From: Clostridia bacterium
GTDB taxonomy: Bacteria > Bacillota > Clostridia > Peptostreptococcales > JAAYPU01
DNA: 64,000 bases
Assembly (NCBI GenBank): GCA_016278615.1
Contig: JADQBM010000041.1
Location: 6,630 to 70,629, forward strand
Reading direction: 5' to 3'
The notes under the pieces were generated by a model that searched no databases, was not told the origin of the DNA, and worked only from the letters and a program-made list of their open reading frames with translations. The translations under genes were made by a program, and so were the position numbers. Of the stretch, positions 52,136 to 60,331 are shown piece after piece (positions within the stretch are counted from its first letter, which is position 1; each line of letters begins with the position of its first letter).

Positions 52136-53182
52136 ATGGAAAACGTAAAAGTAATTATTTGGGGACTTGGTGCTATGGGTGGCGGTATGGCAGACATGCT
52201 ACTAAAGAAAAAAGGCGTTGATATTGTAGGGGTCGTAGGTAGAGGTGACAAGATTGGTAAAAGCATGTATGACTTCATTGAAACACCTAGAGGAGACAGA
52301 CCAGATGTGATCATCGGTTCCCCAGAAATTGTTATCAAAGAAAAATGTGCTGACGTTGTTTTAACCTGTACCGATTCTTTTGCTAAGACGGCATTTGATC
52401 GACTGAAGTTTTGCTTGGACAAAAAGATTAATGTTGTGTCTAGCGCGGAAGAAATGGCATATCCACAAGCACAAAATCCAAAAATAGCAGCCCAACTGGA
52501 TGAAATCGCAAAGGCAAACGGTGTATCCATTATCGGCACTGGTATTAATCCAGGGCTTATTATGGATTTGTTGGTGATAACCATGACTGGTTGTTGTGAG
52601 TCCGTAGATACTATTTTAGCAAGACGTGTCAATAGCCTTTCACCTTTTGGACCTGCAGTTATGGAAGAACAAGGTATCGGTATTTCTGAAGAGGAGTTTA
52701 AAACAAAGCATTTGTCTGGACACGTTGGATTCCCTGAATCCATTAGAATGATAGGCGATGCTATAGGGTGGAATATAGATAAGATTACCCAATCCATGGA
52801 TCCTATTGTTACGGATGTAGATAGAAAATCCAAGTATGGTTTTACAAAAGCAGGCCATGTAGCGGGTGTTGCTATGAAAGGTTTAGGTTATGTGAATGGT
52901 GTGCCTAAAATTGAAATGGATCATCCACAACAGATTGAACCAGAAAAAGTTGGAGTTCAGACTGGAGATTATGTGATTATCAAAGGGGTACCAAATATTC
53001 ATATGGTAAACACACCCGAGGTACCAGGGGGTATTGGAACCATCGCTATGTGTGTTAATATGATTCCTAATATCATTAATGCAAGACCAGGCTTACACAC
53101 CATGATTACCCTTCCAGTACCCAGAGCTATCATGGGAGACATGCGAACACTCATTAGTGAGGAAGCCAAAATAGTTAAATAG
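52136..53182 (+). CDS. ord: 2,4-diaminopentanoate dehydrogenase
   Basis: 348 aa, Rossmann NAD(P)-binding start IWGLGAMGGGMADML (about 7-21), then ISSAEEMAYP-like VVSSAEEMAYPQAQ and GINPGLIMDLLV. The sequence and gene order (before ortA and ortB) fit Ord of the oxidative ornithine pathway. It oxidises and deaminates (2R,4S)-2,4-diaminopentanoate to 2-amino-4-oxopentanoate. The promoter is probably the TTGATATAATAAT region near 52062. It is the first gene of the operon. Confidence 0.93.
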   Translation: MENVKVIIWGLGAMGGGMADMLLKKKGVDIVGVVGRGDKIGKSMYDFIETPRGDRPDVIIGSPEIVIKEKCADVVLTCTDSFAKTAFDRLKFCLDKKINVVSSAEEMAYPQAQNPKIAAQLDEIAKANGVSIIGTGINPGLIMDLLVITMTGCCESVDTILARRVNSLSPFGPAVMEEQGIGISEEEFKTKHLSGHVGFPESIRMIGDAIGWNIDKITQSMDPIVTDVDRKSKYGFTKAGHVAGVAMKGLGYVNGVPKIEMDHPQQIEPEKVGVQTGDYVIIKGVPNIHMVNTPEVPGGIGTIAMCVNMIPNIINARPGLHTMITLPVPRAIMGDMRTLISEEAKIVK

Positions 53183-53209
53183 GTTATTTTATTAAACAGG
53201 AGGATTGAT

Positions 53210-53512
53210 ATGATAAAAAAAGATACATGGGTCCTTATTCATAAAACTATTTTAGAACCCAATCAACGTGCACCACAGGTGCCCGAGGATACTAAAAAAG
53301 TTCCTCTAGAAATGTGGGTGAAAGGCTATTTGCAAAAAGACACCCCAGAAGGTGAGATGGTGGAAATCAAAACCAGAACGGGACGTATGGAAACCGGAAT
53401 CCTCATTGAGGCAAACCCCTATTATAAACATGACTTTGGTGTTTTTGTTCCAGAACTTCAGGTTATCAGTGAGCAGGTGAGAGAAATCTTGTTTGGGGGT
53501 GATGAGAAATGA
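53210..53512 (+). CDS. ortA: 2-amino-4-oxopentanoate thiolase, alpha subunit
   Basis: 100 aa, the usual size of OrtA. It opens WVLIHKTILEPNQRAPQVPEDT, with TRTGRMETGILIEANPYYKHDFG at about 62-84. With OrtB it splits 2-amino-4-oxopentanoate with CoA into acetyl-CoA and alanine. AGGAGG precedes the ATG; the stop overlaps ortB by ATGA. Confidence 0.93.
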   Translation: MIKKDTWVLIHKTILEPNQRAPQVPEDTKKVPLEMWVKGYLQKDTPEGEMVEIKTRTGRMETGILIEANPYYKHDFGVFVPELQVISEQVREILFGGDEK

Positions 53513-54921
53513 AAAAGCCCAATAATTATGCTTCGGTTATGGCTCGTAAGGGAGATATAATGAAAGAATCCGTAGGCATCGACTACTCCAAATTTGAGAG
53601 TGGTTCAATTGCCTTTGACTATGAGAAATTAATGAGAGAGACAGGTTATACCCTTGAAGAAATGCAAAAAATACAGCACGGAACGCATGTAGGAAATACC
53701 CCTATTATCGAGTTACGCAACATTACCTCACTGGCACGTAGATTAGCAAAACCTGGATACGGCGCTCGCATATTTATCAAAGACGAGGCCTGTAACCCTT
53801 CAGGTAGTTTTAAAGCGAGACGTGCGGCCAATTCGGTTTATCATGCTAAAAGGTTGGGCTATAAAGGCGTTATTACAGCCACCAGTGGAAATTACGGTGC
53901 TGCTGTAGCCTCCCAAGCTGCTATGGTGGGGCTTAAATGCATTGTGGTACAGGAATGTTATGATTCAAAAGGGTTAGGACAACCAGAAATCGTTGAAAAG
54001 GCAAGGGCCTGCGAAGCATTGGGTGCTGAAGTGGTTCAATTGTCTGTAGGGCCGGAATTGTTTTATAAATTTCTTTTGCTTCTTGAAGAGACGGGATATT
54101 TTAATGCTTCTCTTTATACGCCTTTTGGCATTGCAGGGGTTGAAACTCTTGGGTATGAGATCTCCATGCAGTTTAGAGAAAAATTTGGAAAAGACCCAGA
54201 TGTAGTGGTTTGCACTAATGCAGGCGGAGGCAATTTAACAGGTACTGCAAGGGGTTTAGAAAAAGCGGGAGCAAATCCAGTTATCATTGGCGCGTCTGTT
54301 GACCTTTCAGGCCTGCATATGGCATCTGACACTCAATTTAATAAAAAATCTTTTACCACGGGGCATACTGGCTTCGGTGTTCCTTTCTCCACGTATCCTG
54401 ATCGGTCTGATGTACCCCGTTCCGCTGCAAGACCTTTGCGATATATGGATCGATATGTTACGGTAAATCAGGGCTCGGTCTTTTATATCACAGAAGCTCT
54501 AGCAAGTTTGGAAGGCTTGGAAAAGGGACCTGCTGGCAACACATCATTGGCAGCTGCCTTTGCTTTGGCACAGGAACTGCCAGAGAATAAAATGATAATT
54601 GTTCAGGAAACGGAGTATACAGGTGCTGGAAAACACATTCAGCCCCAGTTGTCATTTGCAAGGTCTAACGGTATTGACATTTACTTTGGAGATCCCATGG
54701 GAGAAATTCCAGGGAAATCCATTGTGCTTCCTGCTCATCCTTCCTTAATACGAGTAAAAGAAGTAGATATAGAAAAAATGCGTCAATCCCTTATTAAAAC
54801 AGCTGTCAAAAACTATCAAATCATTCCTACAGAGGAAGATATTGTTTTTTTAGCAGATGAAACCAAGACTGATACCGAATTTGTCAAGAAAGTTTTGAAA
54901 AGAGGGTGTCTGGTAAAGTAG
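53509..54921 (+). CDS. ortB: 2-amino-4-oxopentanoate thiolase, beta subunit
   Basis: 470 aa, PLP fold-type II protein related to threonine synthase. The PLP lysine is Lys102 in NPSGSFKARRAANS. ATSGNYGAAVASQAA and TNAGGGNLTG form the phosphate cup. It is coupled to ortA by a 4-base overlap. In known clusters oraS and oraE (ornithine aminomutase) follow; here a strong ribosome site and a 19-codon frame follow and then a convergent gene, so the rest of the pathway is missing at this locus. Confidence 0.93.
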   Translation: MKKPNNYASVMARKGDIMKESVGIDYSKFESGSIAFDYEKLMRETGYTLEEMQKIQHGTHVGNTPIIELRNITSLARRLAKPGYGARIFIKDEACNPSGSFKARRAANSVYHAKRLGYKGVITATSGNYGAAVASQAAMVGLKCIVVQECYDSKGLGQPEIVEKARACEALGAEVVQLSVGPELFYKFLLLLEETGYFNASLYTPFGIAGVETLGYEISMQFREKFGKDPDVVVCTNAGGGNLTGTARGLEKAGANPVIIGASVDLSGLHMASDTQFNKKSFTTGHTGFGVPFSTYPDRSDVPRSAARPLRYMDRYVTVNQGSVFYITEALASLEGLEKGPAGNTSLAAAFALAQELPENKMIIVQETEYTGAGKHIQPQLSFARSNGIDIYFGDPMGEIPGKSIVLPAHPSLIRVKEVDIEKMRQSLIKTAVKNYQIIPTEEDIVFLADETKTDTEFVKKVLKRGCLVK

Positions 54922-55003
54922 GTTTTATAATAAACATTGGAGTATTCAGAAAAAAGATGTGTTCCCCTTGTGGTAAACAGTTCAAATAATAGATTGTTTT
55001 TAC

Positions 55004-55081
55004 AAGGAGGAGCATATTTTTATGGGATGTTTTAAGGCTTTTTTATACATACCTTTTGGTGAAAACGATGTTAATCTTTAG
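55004..55081 (+). other. Ribosome site with a 19-codon frame behind ortB
   Basis: AAGGAGGAG at 55004-55012 precedes ATG 55022 and a frame reading MGCFKAFLYIPFGENDVNL. It overlaps the 3' end of the convergent alr gene. A stem formed by CCTTGT...ACAAGG arms lies just upstream. It may be a tiny gene or the leftover start of a deleted operon gene. I cannot decide. Confidence 0.35.
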
Positions 55082-56225
55082 AAGTATTTGAACTGACATA
55101 AACTCGAGGCACTCGTTGCCCGATGCGACAGACAATCTCATAATTGATGGTACTGGTTTTCTCTGCGATTTCATCGGCCAAAATTTTCTTATTCCCTTGG
55201 GTCCCAATTAGCACCACTTCATCATAGAGTTGGACGTTTGGAATATCCGTTACATCAATCATACATTGGTCCATGCAGATATTGCCTACTATTGGGGCAT
55301 ATTCACCTTTGACAATAACGCGACCATTTCCGGATAAAGAGCGGGGATAACCATCTGCATATCCAATGGGAAGAGTGGCAATAAAGCTTTCTCTTTCGGT
55401 TATGAATTTTCTGCCATAACTGATGGAATAGCCAGCAGGCACTTTTTTAATAAACAGAATATTAGCTTTCAAACTCATGGATGGTTTTAAGTTGATAAGG
55501 TTTTTATTCACTTTATTTGAAGGGTAGCATCCATAAAGAATAATACCAGGACGTACTGCATCAAAATGGGCGCCCGGCAATTCCAAAAGAGCTGCGCTGT
55601 TGGCATGGGTCTTAAAAGAAATAGGCACACCAGCCTTCTCCAAATCTTCGTAAAAATTCTCAAAAATTTTAAGTTGACCATAGGAATAGGCTTTATCGGA
55701 TTCATCAGCTGTAGCAAAATGTGAAAAGATACCTTTTATCCGAATGTTAGGCAGTTCTAGTATAGCTTTAATCTCCTTAAGGCTTTCAGCGGTTGGCATC
55801 AGGCCTATTCGGCCCATGCCAGTTTCTACAGCGATAAGTATTTCCACCTCTTTGTTTGCAGTTACAGCTAAGTCGGATAATTGCAAGGCTTCAGTAGATG
55901 AAGCCATGATTGGTGTTAAGTTATAGCGGAGGAGTTCCTCTAGATATATGCTTGGTGTTAGACCTAACATAAGGATAGGGCAAGTAATGTCTGCGCTCCG
56001 TAAAGTAATAGCTTCACTTATAGTGGCAACCGCCAAGGAAGAAACGCCATTCTCAAGGAGAACTCGAGACACGGGAACGGCGCCGTGGCCGTAAGCGTCT
56101 GCTTTAACGACACCAATAACTTCCGTTGTTGTTTTATCTACTAGCTTAAAAATGGAAGTAATGTTGTGTTTAATACAATTCAAATCAATTTCTGCCCAAA
56201 CGGGCCGAAGGGCTTCTCTAAACAT
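55071..56225 (-). CDS. alr: Alanine racemase
   Basis: 384 aa, fold-type III PLP enzyme. The PLP lysine is Lys41 in VVKADAYGHGA; the second base is the Tyr in SISYGRKF near 270; the middle has GMGRIGLMP and the C-terminal domain GNICMDQCMIDVT. It makes D-Ala for the wall, or converts D-Ala to L-Ala for catabolism. It is convergent with ord-ortAB, whose thiolase yields D-alanine according to the described reaction, so a catabolic role is possible. Confidence 0.95.
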   Translation of the reverse strand: MFREALRPVWAEIDLNCIKHNITSIFKLVDKTTTEVIGVVKADAYGHGAVPVSRVLLENGVSSLAVATISEAITLRSADITCPILMLGLTPSIYLEELLRYNLTPIMASSTEALQLSDLAVTANKEVEILIAVETGMGRIGLMPTAESLKEIKAILELPNIRIKGIFSHFATADESDKAYSYGQLKIFENFYEDLEKAGVPISFKTHANSAALLELPGAHFDAVRPGIILYGCYPSNKVNKNLINLKPSMSLKANILFIKKVPAGYSISYGRKFITERESFIATLPIGYADGYPRSLSGNGRVIVKGEYAPIVGNICMDQCMIDVTDIPNVQLYDEVVLIGTQGNKKILADEIAEKTSTINYEIVCRIGQRVPRVYVSSNTSKD

Positions 56226-56449
56226 GTAGATTTTATTCCTTTCTGGAGTTGAGCAGCATTCAATTTTTTGGCTAAAAATCCTCTAATGATTGGATTAGAG
56301 TTTGATATAATATAATTATATGTACTTTCTTTGATGCTGACAAGAATGCAAAATAATGGGCGCTGATAAGCGAAAGCGAATGGGGTTTGACAAAGAAAGG
56401 GGCAAGTGTAAACAAAAGGGACGGTTCTTTTTGTTTCAAAGAACAAAAA

Positions 56450-56484
56450 AATAATCCAAAAAGAACAGTTCTTTTTGGATTATT
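56450..56484. terminator. Near-perfect palindrome at the end of an XRE gene
   Basis: AATAATCCAAAAAGAAC and its exact complement are separated by one A. It overlaps the stop of the XRE gene and serves as a probable terminator. A GGGACGGTTCTTTTTG repeat copy adjoins it at about 56418. Confidence 0.8.
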
Positions 56485-56866
56485 TACGATTTCTTTTCTT
56501 TGCCTGTTCAAAACCGAATTTTATAGCATCCATGAGGATCTCGATGGCCTGTGGAGAAGCCGGTTGCCCCTCAATTTTCAATTCTTTATCTTTTTCTAAT
56601 TTATCTAATAAAGTAATGATATCTATTTCAATATCTTTTTTTTGATTCTCTAAGAGGGTGCCATCCCTTTGGTCCGTACGATCCAGTAAATAGTCCAAAG
56701 AAACATGAAAATATTGAGCCGTTTCTCTGAGCAAATTATAATCCGGTGTCCGTTTATTAACCTCATAATGGGCATAAGTTCCTCGGGGCACGCCTAAAAT
56801 ATCCGCTATTTCCTTTTGGGTTAAATCTTTTTCATTTCTTAATTTCTTTAGTTTTTCTCCCAGCAT
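56480..56866 (-). CDS. XRE-family transcriptional regulator
   Basis: 128 aa. HTH_3 domain at about 4-60 ([28 protein letters not shown]), a short linker DRTDQRDG, then an acidic helical C-terminus. It resembles phage-type or SinR-like repressors. Several TTGCAA motifs upstream (56894, 56934), such as GTTGCAAATCGC and GTTGCAAAAG, could be operators. It is divergent from a small coiled-coil gene. Confidence 0.88.
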   Translation of the reverse strand: MLGEKLKKLRNEKDLTQKEIADILGVPRGTYAHYEVNKRTPDYNLLRETAQYFHVSLDYLLDRTDQRDGTLLENQKKDIEIDIITLLDKLEKDKELKIEGQPASPQAIEILMDAIKFGFEQAKKRNRK

Positions 56867-57088
56867 TTTTCACACCTCATGGCAAAATTATACTGTTGCA
56901 AATCGCTACATACAATATTTTCTCCAAAAAGTTGCAAAAGTATATTGACAGCTTCATTACGCGACATTATGATAGAAGTAACTTCCATTATATGGAATAA
57001 ATTGATATTGATTCTATTAAGAGATCAAAATTAAGGAAGCTATATAAATAAAAACTTAAAAAACTAAATGGGAATAGGGGGGATTAGA

Positions 57089-57253
57089 ATGAAGCAGAGT
57101 GAAAAAATAAGGCTGCTTGAAGAAAAGGTGATAGAGTTAGAAGAATCAATCAAAGTATTGATGAGTTTAAACCTGGAGCAGTTGCAGACCGTTGTATTTC
57201 AATTAGACCGAGTGGAAAAGAATTTAAGCAAGTTGCTTTGTAAACAAATGTAA
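57089..57253 (+). CDS. Small coiled-coil protein
   Basis: 54 aa from the ATG at 57089 (AGGGGGG upstream): KIRLLEEKVIELEESIKVLM is a clear leucine-zipper-like helix, then QLDRVEKNLSKLLC. It is divergent from the XRE gene and possibly its partner. The function is unknown. Confidence 0.6.
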   Translation: MKQSEKIRLLEEKVIELEESIKVLMSLNLEQLQTVVFQLDRVEKNLSKLLCKQM

Positions 57254-57257
57254 GACC

Positions 57258-57328
57258 ATTGGAGACGGTTCATTTTGGTTTAGAATCTCCAAGCCTCAAT
57301 CTAAAAGGGCCGTCTCAAAATGTTTTTT
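57258..57328. repeat. GGACGG-type inverted repeat, probable terminator
   Basis: GGAGACGGTTCATTTTGG and AAAAGGGCCGTCTCAAAATG form a stem of the GGGACGG repeat family, followed by TTTTTTATT. It lies behind the coiled-coil gene. Confidence 0.6.
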
Positions 57329-57329
57329 A

Positions 57330-57387
57330 TTGACACATTATGGAAACAAATGTATACTTAAAACAGACCGACGTGTCGGTCTGTTTT
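57330..57387 (+). promoter_or_regulatory. TetR-gene promoter and operator
   Basis: TTGACA (57330) and TATACT (57353) are spaced by 17 bases. Immediately after, 57360-57387 is a 13-2-13 palindrome (AAAACAGACCGAC-GT-GTCGGTCTGTTTT) with the ACCGAC core typical of TetR operators. Binding there would block transcription, indicating autorepression. Confidence 0.85.
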
Positions 57388-57417
57388 GAATAATGGCATG
57401 AGGAAAGGATTGATCTA

Positions 57418-58008
57418 ATGAATACAAGAGAGAGAATACTTACCCATTCTTTTAATTTATTTATGAAAAAAGGATATACACAAGTCAATATAAGTCACAT
57501 TTTGCAAGATCTGAACTTATCACGAGGCGGCTTTTACTATCATTTTCATAATAAGGAAGAAGTCTTAAAAGAAGTCATTGAAAAATATTACATAGATCAA
57601 TTGAATTATTTAACAGGGATTGTTGAATCGGCAAAGAATTTTCAAGACATTATAAAAGGAATAGAAAAGTTAGCCATTAGACAAATGGATATTTTCTTAA
57701 ATACTCAAGAAGAAAGGCCCAATCACTATTACCTTATGTTTGAGGCCATGAAGCTTTTTCCAGAAATGAAAGAAACCATCTCGCGATGGTATGTAGAATC
57801 CATTAAGGAGCTGAAACTTTTTATTGAAAAATGTGTTCAATCAGGCGAAATCAAAGAAGACGTAGAGCCTTCTATGTTATCTTTGCAAATTATTACACAA
57901 GTAGAAGGGCTTTTCTTGATGAGCTATTTTGTGGACAAAAATATCAGCCAAGAAGAGGTATTCCTTGTATTTGATAAAATTTATAACAATATAAAATATG
58001 TCAATTAA
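57418..58008 (+). CDS. TetR/AcrR-family regulator
   Basis: 196 aa. The N-terminal HTH is TRERILTHSFNLFMKKGYTQVN with INISHILQDLNLSRGGFYYHFHNKEEVL (about 3-50). The C-terminal helices form the ligand-binding domain. A palindromic operator lies over its own promoter. No efflux or enzyme gene is directly linked, so other targets are unknown. GAGGAAAGG precedes the ATG. Confidence 0.93.
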   Translation: MNTRERILTHSFNLFMKKGYTQVNISHILQDLNLSRGGFYYHFHNKEEVLKEVIEKYYIDQLNYLTGIVESAKNFQDIIKGIEKLAIRQMDIFLNTQEERPNHYYLMFEAMKLFPEMKETISRWYVESIKELKLFIEKCVQSGEIKEDVEPSMLSLQIITQVEGLFLMSYFVDKNISQEEVFLVFDKIYNNIKYVN

Positions 58009-58151
58009 TCATTCCATTAAAGATCCTTGAAAATCACAAAAGCAGTTCGCTTTTTTGTGATACTTTTTATTATAAGGTTCATATTCCTTATGGCGAAGCC
58101 AGATTATGCAAAAAAAGTGTATGTCCTAAGGCCCTAAAAATTTTTTAGGAC

Positions 58152-58166
58152 TGGCATAGGAATTGC
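58152..58166 (+). promoter_or_regulatory. Sigma-54 (-24/-12) promoter
   Basis: TGGCAT-AGGAA-TTGC, one base off consensus, lies 64 bases upstream of the M20 amidohydrolase. A candidate activator site upstream is TCCTAA...TTAGGA (58123-58149). Confidence 0.75.
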
Positions 58167-58229
58167 ACTATTTATATATAGTATTAGAGTCATAATGATG
58201 TTTCTAAAGAAATGGTTCGGAGGTAGAGT

Positions 58230-59396
58230 ATGAAAGAAACAATCAAAAAAAAGATCTCAGAGAAATTAGCTGAATTAGAAAAAATCAATCAATACTTATT
58301 CGATTTTCCTGAAGAAGGTTACCAAGAATATAAGGCTTCAAAGATTCTAAGGGAAACTTTGATGAACAACGGATTCGAAGTGGAAAAGGGTGCTTACGGA
58401 ATTGAAACGGCTTTTAAAGGGGTCTATAATAGTGGTAAAAAAGGACCAACCGTAGCTTTTTTGTGTGAATACGATGCTTTACCTGATATTGGACATGGGT
58501 GTGGCCATAACCTCATCGCTTCTGTGGGAGTAGGTGCCGCGTTGGGGTTGAAATCGGTAATTGACGATACAGGCGGAACTATTGTGGTTTTAGGCACACC
58601 TGCTGAAGAAACAAGCGGTGCAAAGGTAGAAATGGTGCGACAGGGTGCTTTTGATGACATATCTTTTGTTATGATGGCACATCCCAGTGCCCTTTCAGAA
58701 GAAAGCGGCACATCATTAGCATTAAATGCCATTGAATTTGACTATCGTGGTAAGCCCGCTCATGCGGCCCACAGTCCCCATAAAGGCATCAATGCTTTGG
58801 ATAGCGTGATTTTTCTTTTTAATGGGATTAATGCTCTTAGGCAACATGTGCCCAGTAGTATACGGATGCATGGCATTATTACTAACGGAGGTGCGGCTGC
58901 CAATATCGTCCCAGAACACGCCGTCGCCCAATTTTATGTAAGAGCACCTAAAAAAGAACTCCGAGATGAAGTCACTGAAAAAGTCATTGCCATAGCAGAA
59001 GGCGCAGCAAAAATGGCGGGTTCAAAGATGACTTACAAGTATTATGAAGAACCCTATGATGATCTTAGAACCAACCAAACACTTTCTAAAGTTTTCAATC
59101 TTAATCTCCTGGACCTTGGAGAAGCACAAATATTTCAAAATGCATCTTCGCGTGGCTCCTTAGATATTGGAAATGTTAGCCAAGTAGTGCCCACCATTCA
59201 TCCGTGGATTGGGATGGGGGATGAAACATTGGTCCCACATACCAGAGAATTTGCAGAACACACCCTTACACAAAAGGGAAAGGAAGCTTTATACAAAGGG
59301 GCGTGTGCCTTGGCAATGACGGCGTATGATGTTATTGTTTCAAAGGACCTTCAAAATGAGATTCACGAAGAATTTGAGCAAAAGATAAAAAGTTAA
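58230..59396 (+). CDS. M20 amidohydrolase (AbgB-like)
   Basis: 388 aa. CEYDALPDIGHGCGHNLIA (metal ligands), GTPAEETSGAKVEM (Glu pair), MMAHP and the dimerisation GKPAHAAHSPHKGINALD match p-aminobenzoyl-glutamate-hydrolase-like M20D proteins. It cleaves an N-acyl or peptide bond of a small substrate. CGGAGGT precedes the ATG. The sigma-54 promoter ties it to an activator, perhaps the NtrC-type regulator at 40013-41392. Confidence 0.88.
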   Translation: MKETIKKKISEKLAELEKINQYLFDFPEEGYQEYKASKILRETLMNNGFEVEKGAYGIETAFKGVYNSGKKGPTVAFLCEYDALPDIGHGCGHNLIASVGVGAALGLKSVIDDTGGTIVVLGTPAEETSGAKVEMVRQGAFDDISFVMMAHPSALSEESGTSLALNAIEFDYRGKPAHAAHSPHKGINALDSVIFLFNGINALRQHVPSSIRMHGIITNGGAAANIVPEHAVAQFYVRAPKKELRDEVTEKVIAIAEGAAKMAGSKMTYKYYEEPYDDLRTNQTLSKVFNLNLLDLGEAQIFQNASSRGSLDIGNVSQVVPTIHPWIGMGDETLVPHTREFAEHTLTQKGKEALYKGACALAMTAYDVIVSKDLQNEIHEEFEQKIKS

Positions 59397-59410
59397 AAGC
59401 AAAAACTTAC

Positions 59411-59444
59411 AAAAAGGCCTTTGAAAGACTCAAAGGTCTTTTTT
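59411..59444. terminator. Bidirectional terminator
   Basis: AAAAAGGCCTTTGA and TCAAAGGTCTTTTTT pair with a T-run, 15 bases past the amidohydrolase stop and at the end of a small convergent ORF. Confidence 0.8.
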
Positions 59445-59640
59445 AACTTTTAAATAAAAAATCCAAATACATATGACTGTATTCTGATAGTTTGCCAAAG
59501 TCCATCTCTTGGTAAATATGTTCGGATATGTGGAGAATCGTAAGGAAACATTCAAATATTTCTGGATATTCCGCCTGTAAATAGGTTAAAACCAGAAGGG
59601 AAAAATGCATAAACTCAGAAGGAAAAATTAACTTCTTCAT
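59443..59640 (-). CDS. Small hypothetical protein
   Basis: 65 aa, mostly helical with aromatic residues (FMHFSLLVLTYLQAEYPEIF, SEHIYQEMDFGKLSEYSHMY). There is no known motif. A GGGGG stretch lies about 13 bases upstream, farther than ideal. It may be real given the shared terminator. Confidence 0.4.
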   Translation of the reverse strand: MKKLIFPSEFMHFSLLVLTYLQAEYPEIFECFLTILHISEHIYQEMDFGKLSEYSHMYLDFLFKS

Positions 59641-60001
59641 TTCAATAAAGCCCCCTTTTATCTATAAATATAATACTCGAATTCAGTAAAAGTGTTCATT
59701 GGCTGCATCTTTTTTTATTTCTGATAAAGTAAGCGATATGCTTAGGAGATAGTGCTTTACTGGAAGAAAGAAGAAATAGAAGAATGAAGAATAAAAAAGC
59801 ATGACACACACAAATACTGGAAGAATATTAATAATAGTTTCTTTCTGTTAAGTTTGTTATAGAATGGTTAATAAAACAAGGAAGCTTTAAACATAGAAGC
59901 ATATATTTTAAGCTTATTTTAACGTTATTTTAATTTTGGAAGTATTCTTGTTGTAGTATAATAAAATAAAATGTCTTTGAATAGCGAGAGGAGGTCGTCC
60001 T
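59641..60001. other. Gap before the V-ATPase operon
   Basis: About 360 bases, AT-rich, with no gene. The right end holds the likely operon promoter: TTCTTG near 59946 and TAGTATAAT near 59956, too close for a clean pair, so the -35 is uncertain. GAGGAGG at 59990 is the ribosome site of the first gene. Confidence 0.45.
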
Positions 60002-60316
60002 GTGGACCATATTATAAAAAAAATAATAGAAATCGACTCCAAAGCTTCTAATTTAAGAGAATTAAAGGGCAAGCTAAAAATAGATATTCAAAAAGAATTG
60101 GTGGAGAAAAAGGAAAAACTCAGAGAAGAAACCATTAAAGAAGCAACAAAAGATGGAAATGAAATTGTTGAGAGATTCAAAGCAGAGGCAGAAGATGAAG
60201 CAGAAAAAATCAACAAAGAAACAAAAGATTTATGCGAGGAACTGGAGAATCATTATCAGAAAATGAAAGATGCCTTTTGCGAAGATATGTTTGTAAAAAT
60301 GATTAAATTAGAATAA
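60002..60316 (+). CDS. V-type ATPase peripheral-stalk subunit H/G (AhaH-like)
   Basis: 104 aa from a GTG start 7 bases after GAGGAGG. It is almost all charged coiled coil (KGKLKIDIQKELVEKKEKLREE, then AEAEDEAEKINKETKDLCEE), as in the stalk subunit that holds the V1 head against subunit I. It is the first gene of the V-ATPase operon. Its identity rests on position and coiled-coil character. Confidence 0.75.
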   Translation: MDHIIKKIIEIDSKASNLRELKGKLKIDIQKELVEKKEKLREETIKEATKDGNEIVERFKAEAEDEAEKINKETKDLCEELENHYQKMKDAFCEDMFVKMIKLE

Positions 60317-60331
60317 TCGGGAAGTGATCCT

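Noticed and set aside
52136-52858. Long minus-strand frames opposite ord
   Set aside because: They are antisense shadows; ord is supported by family sequence and operon context.
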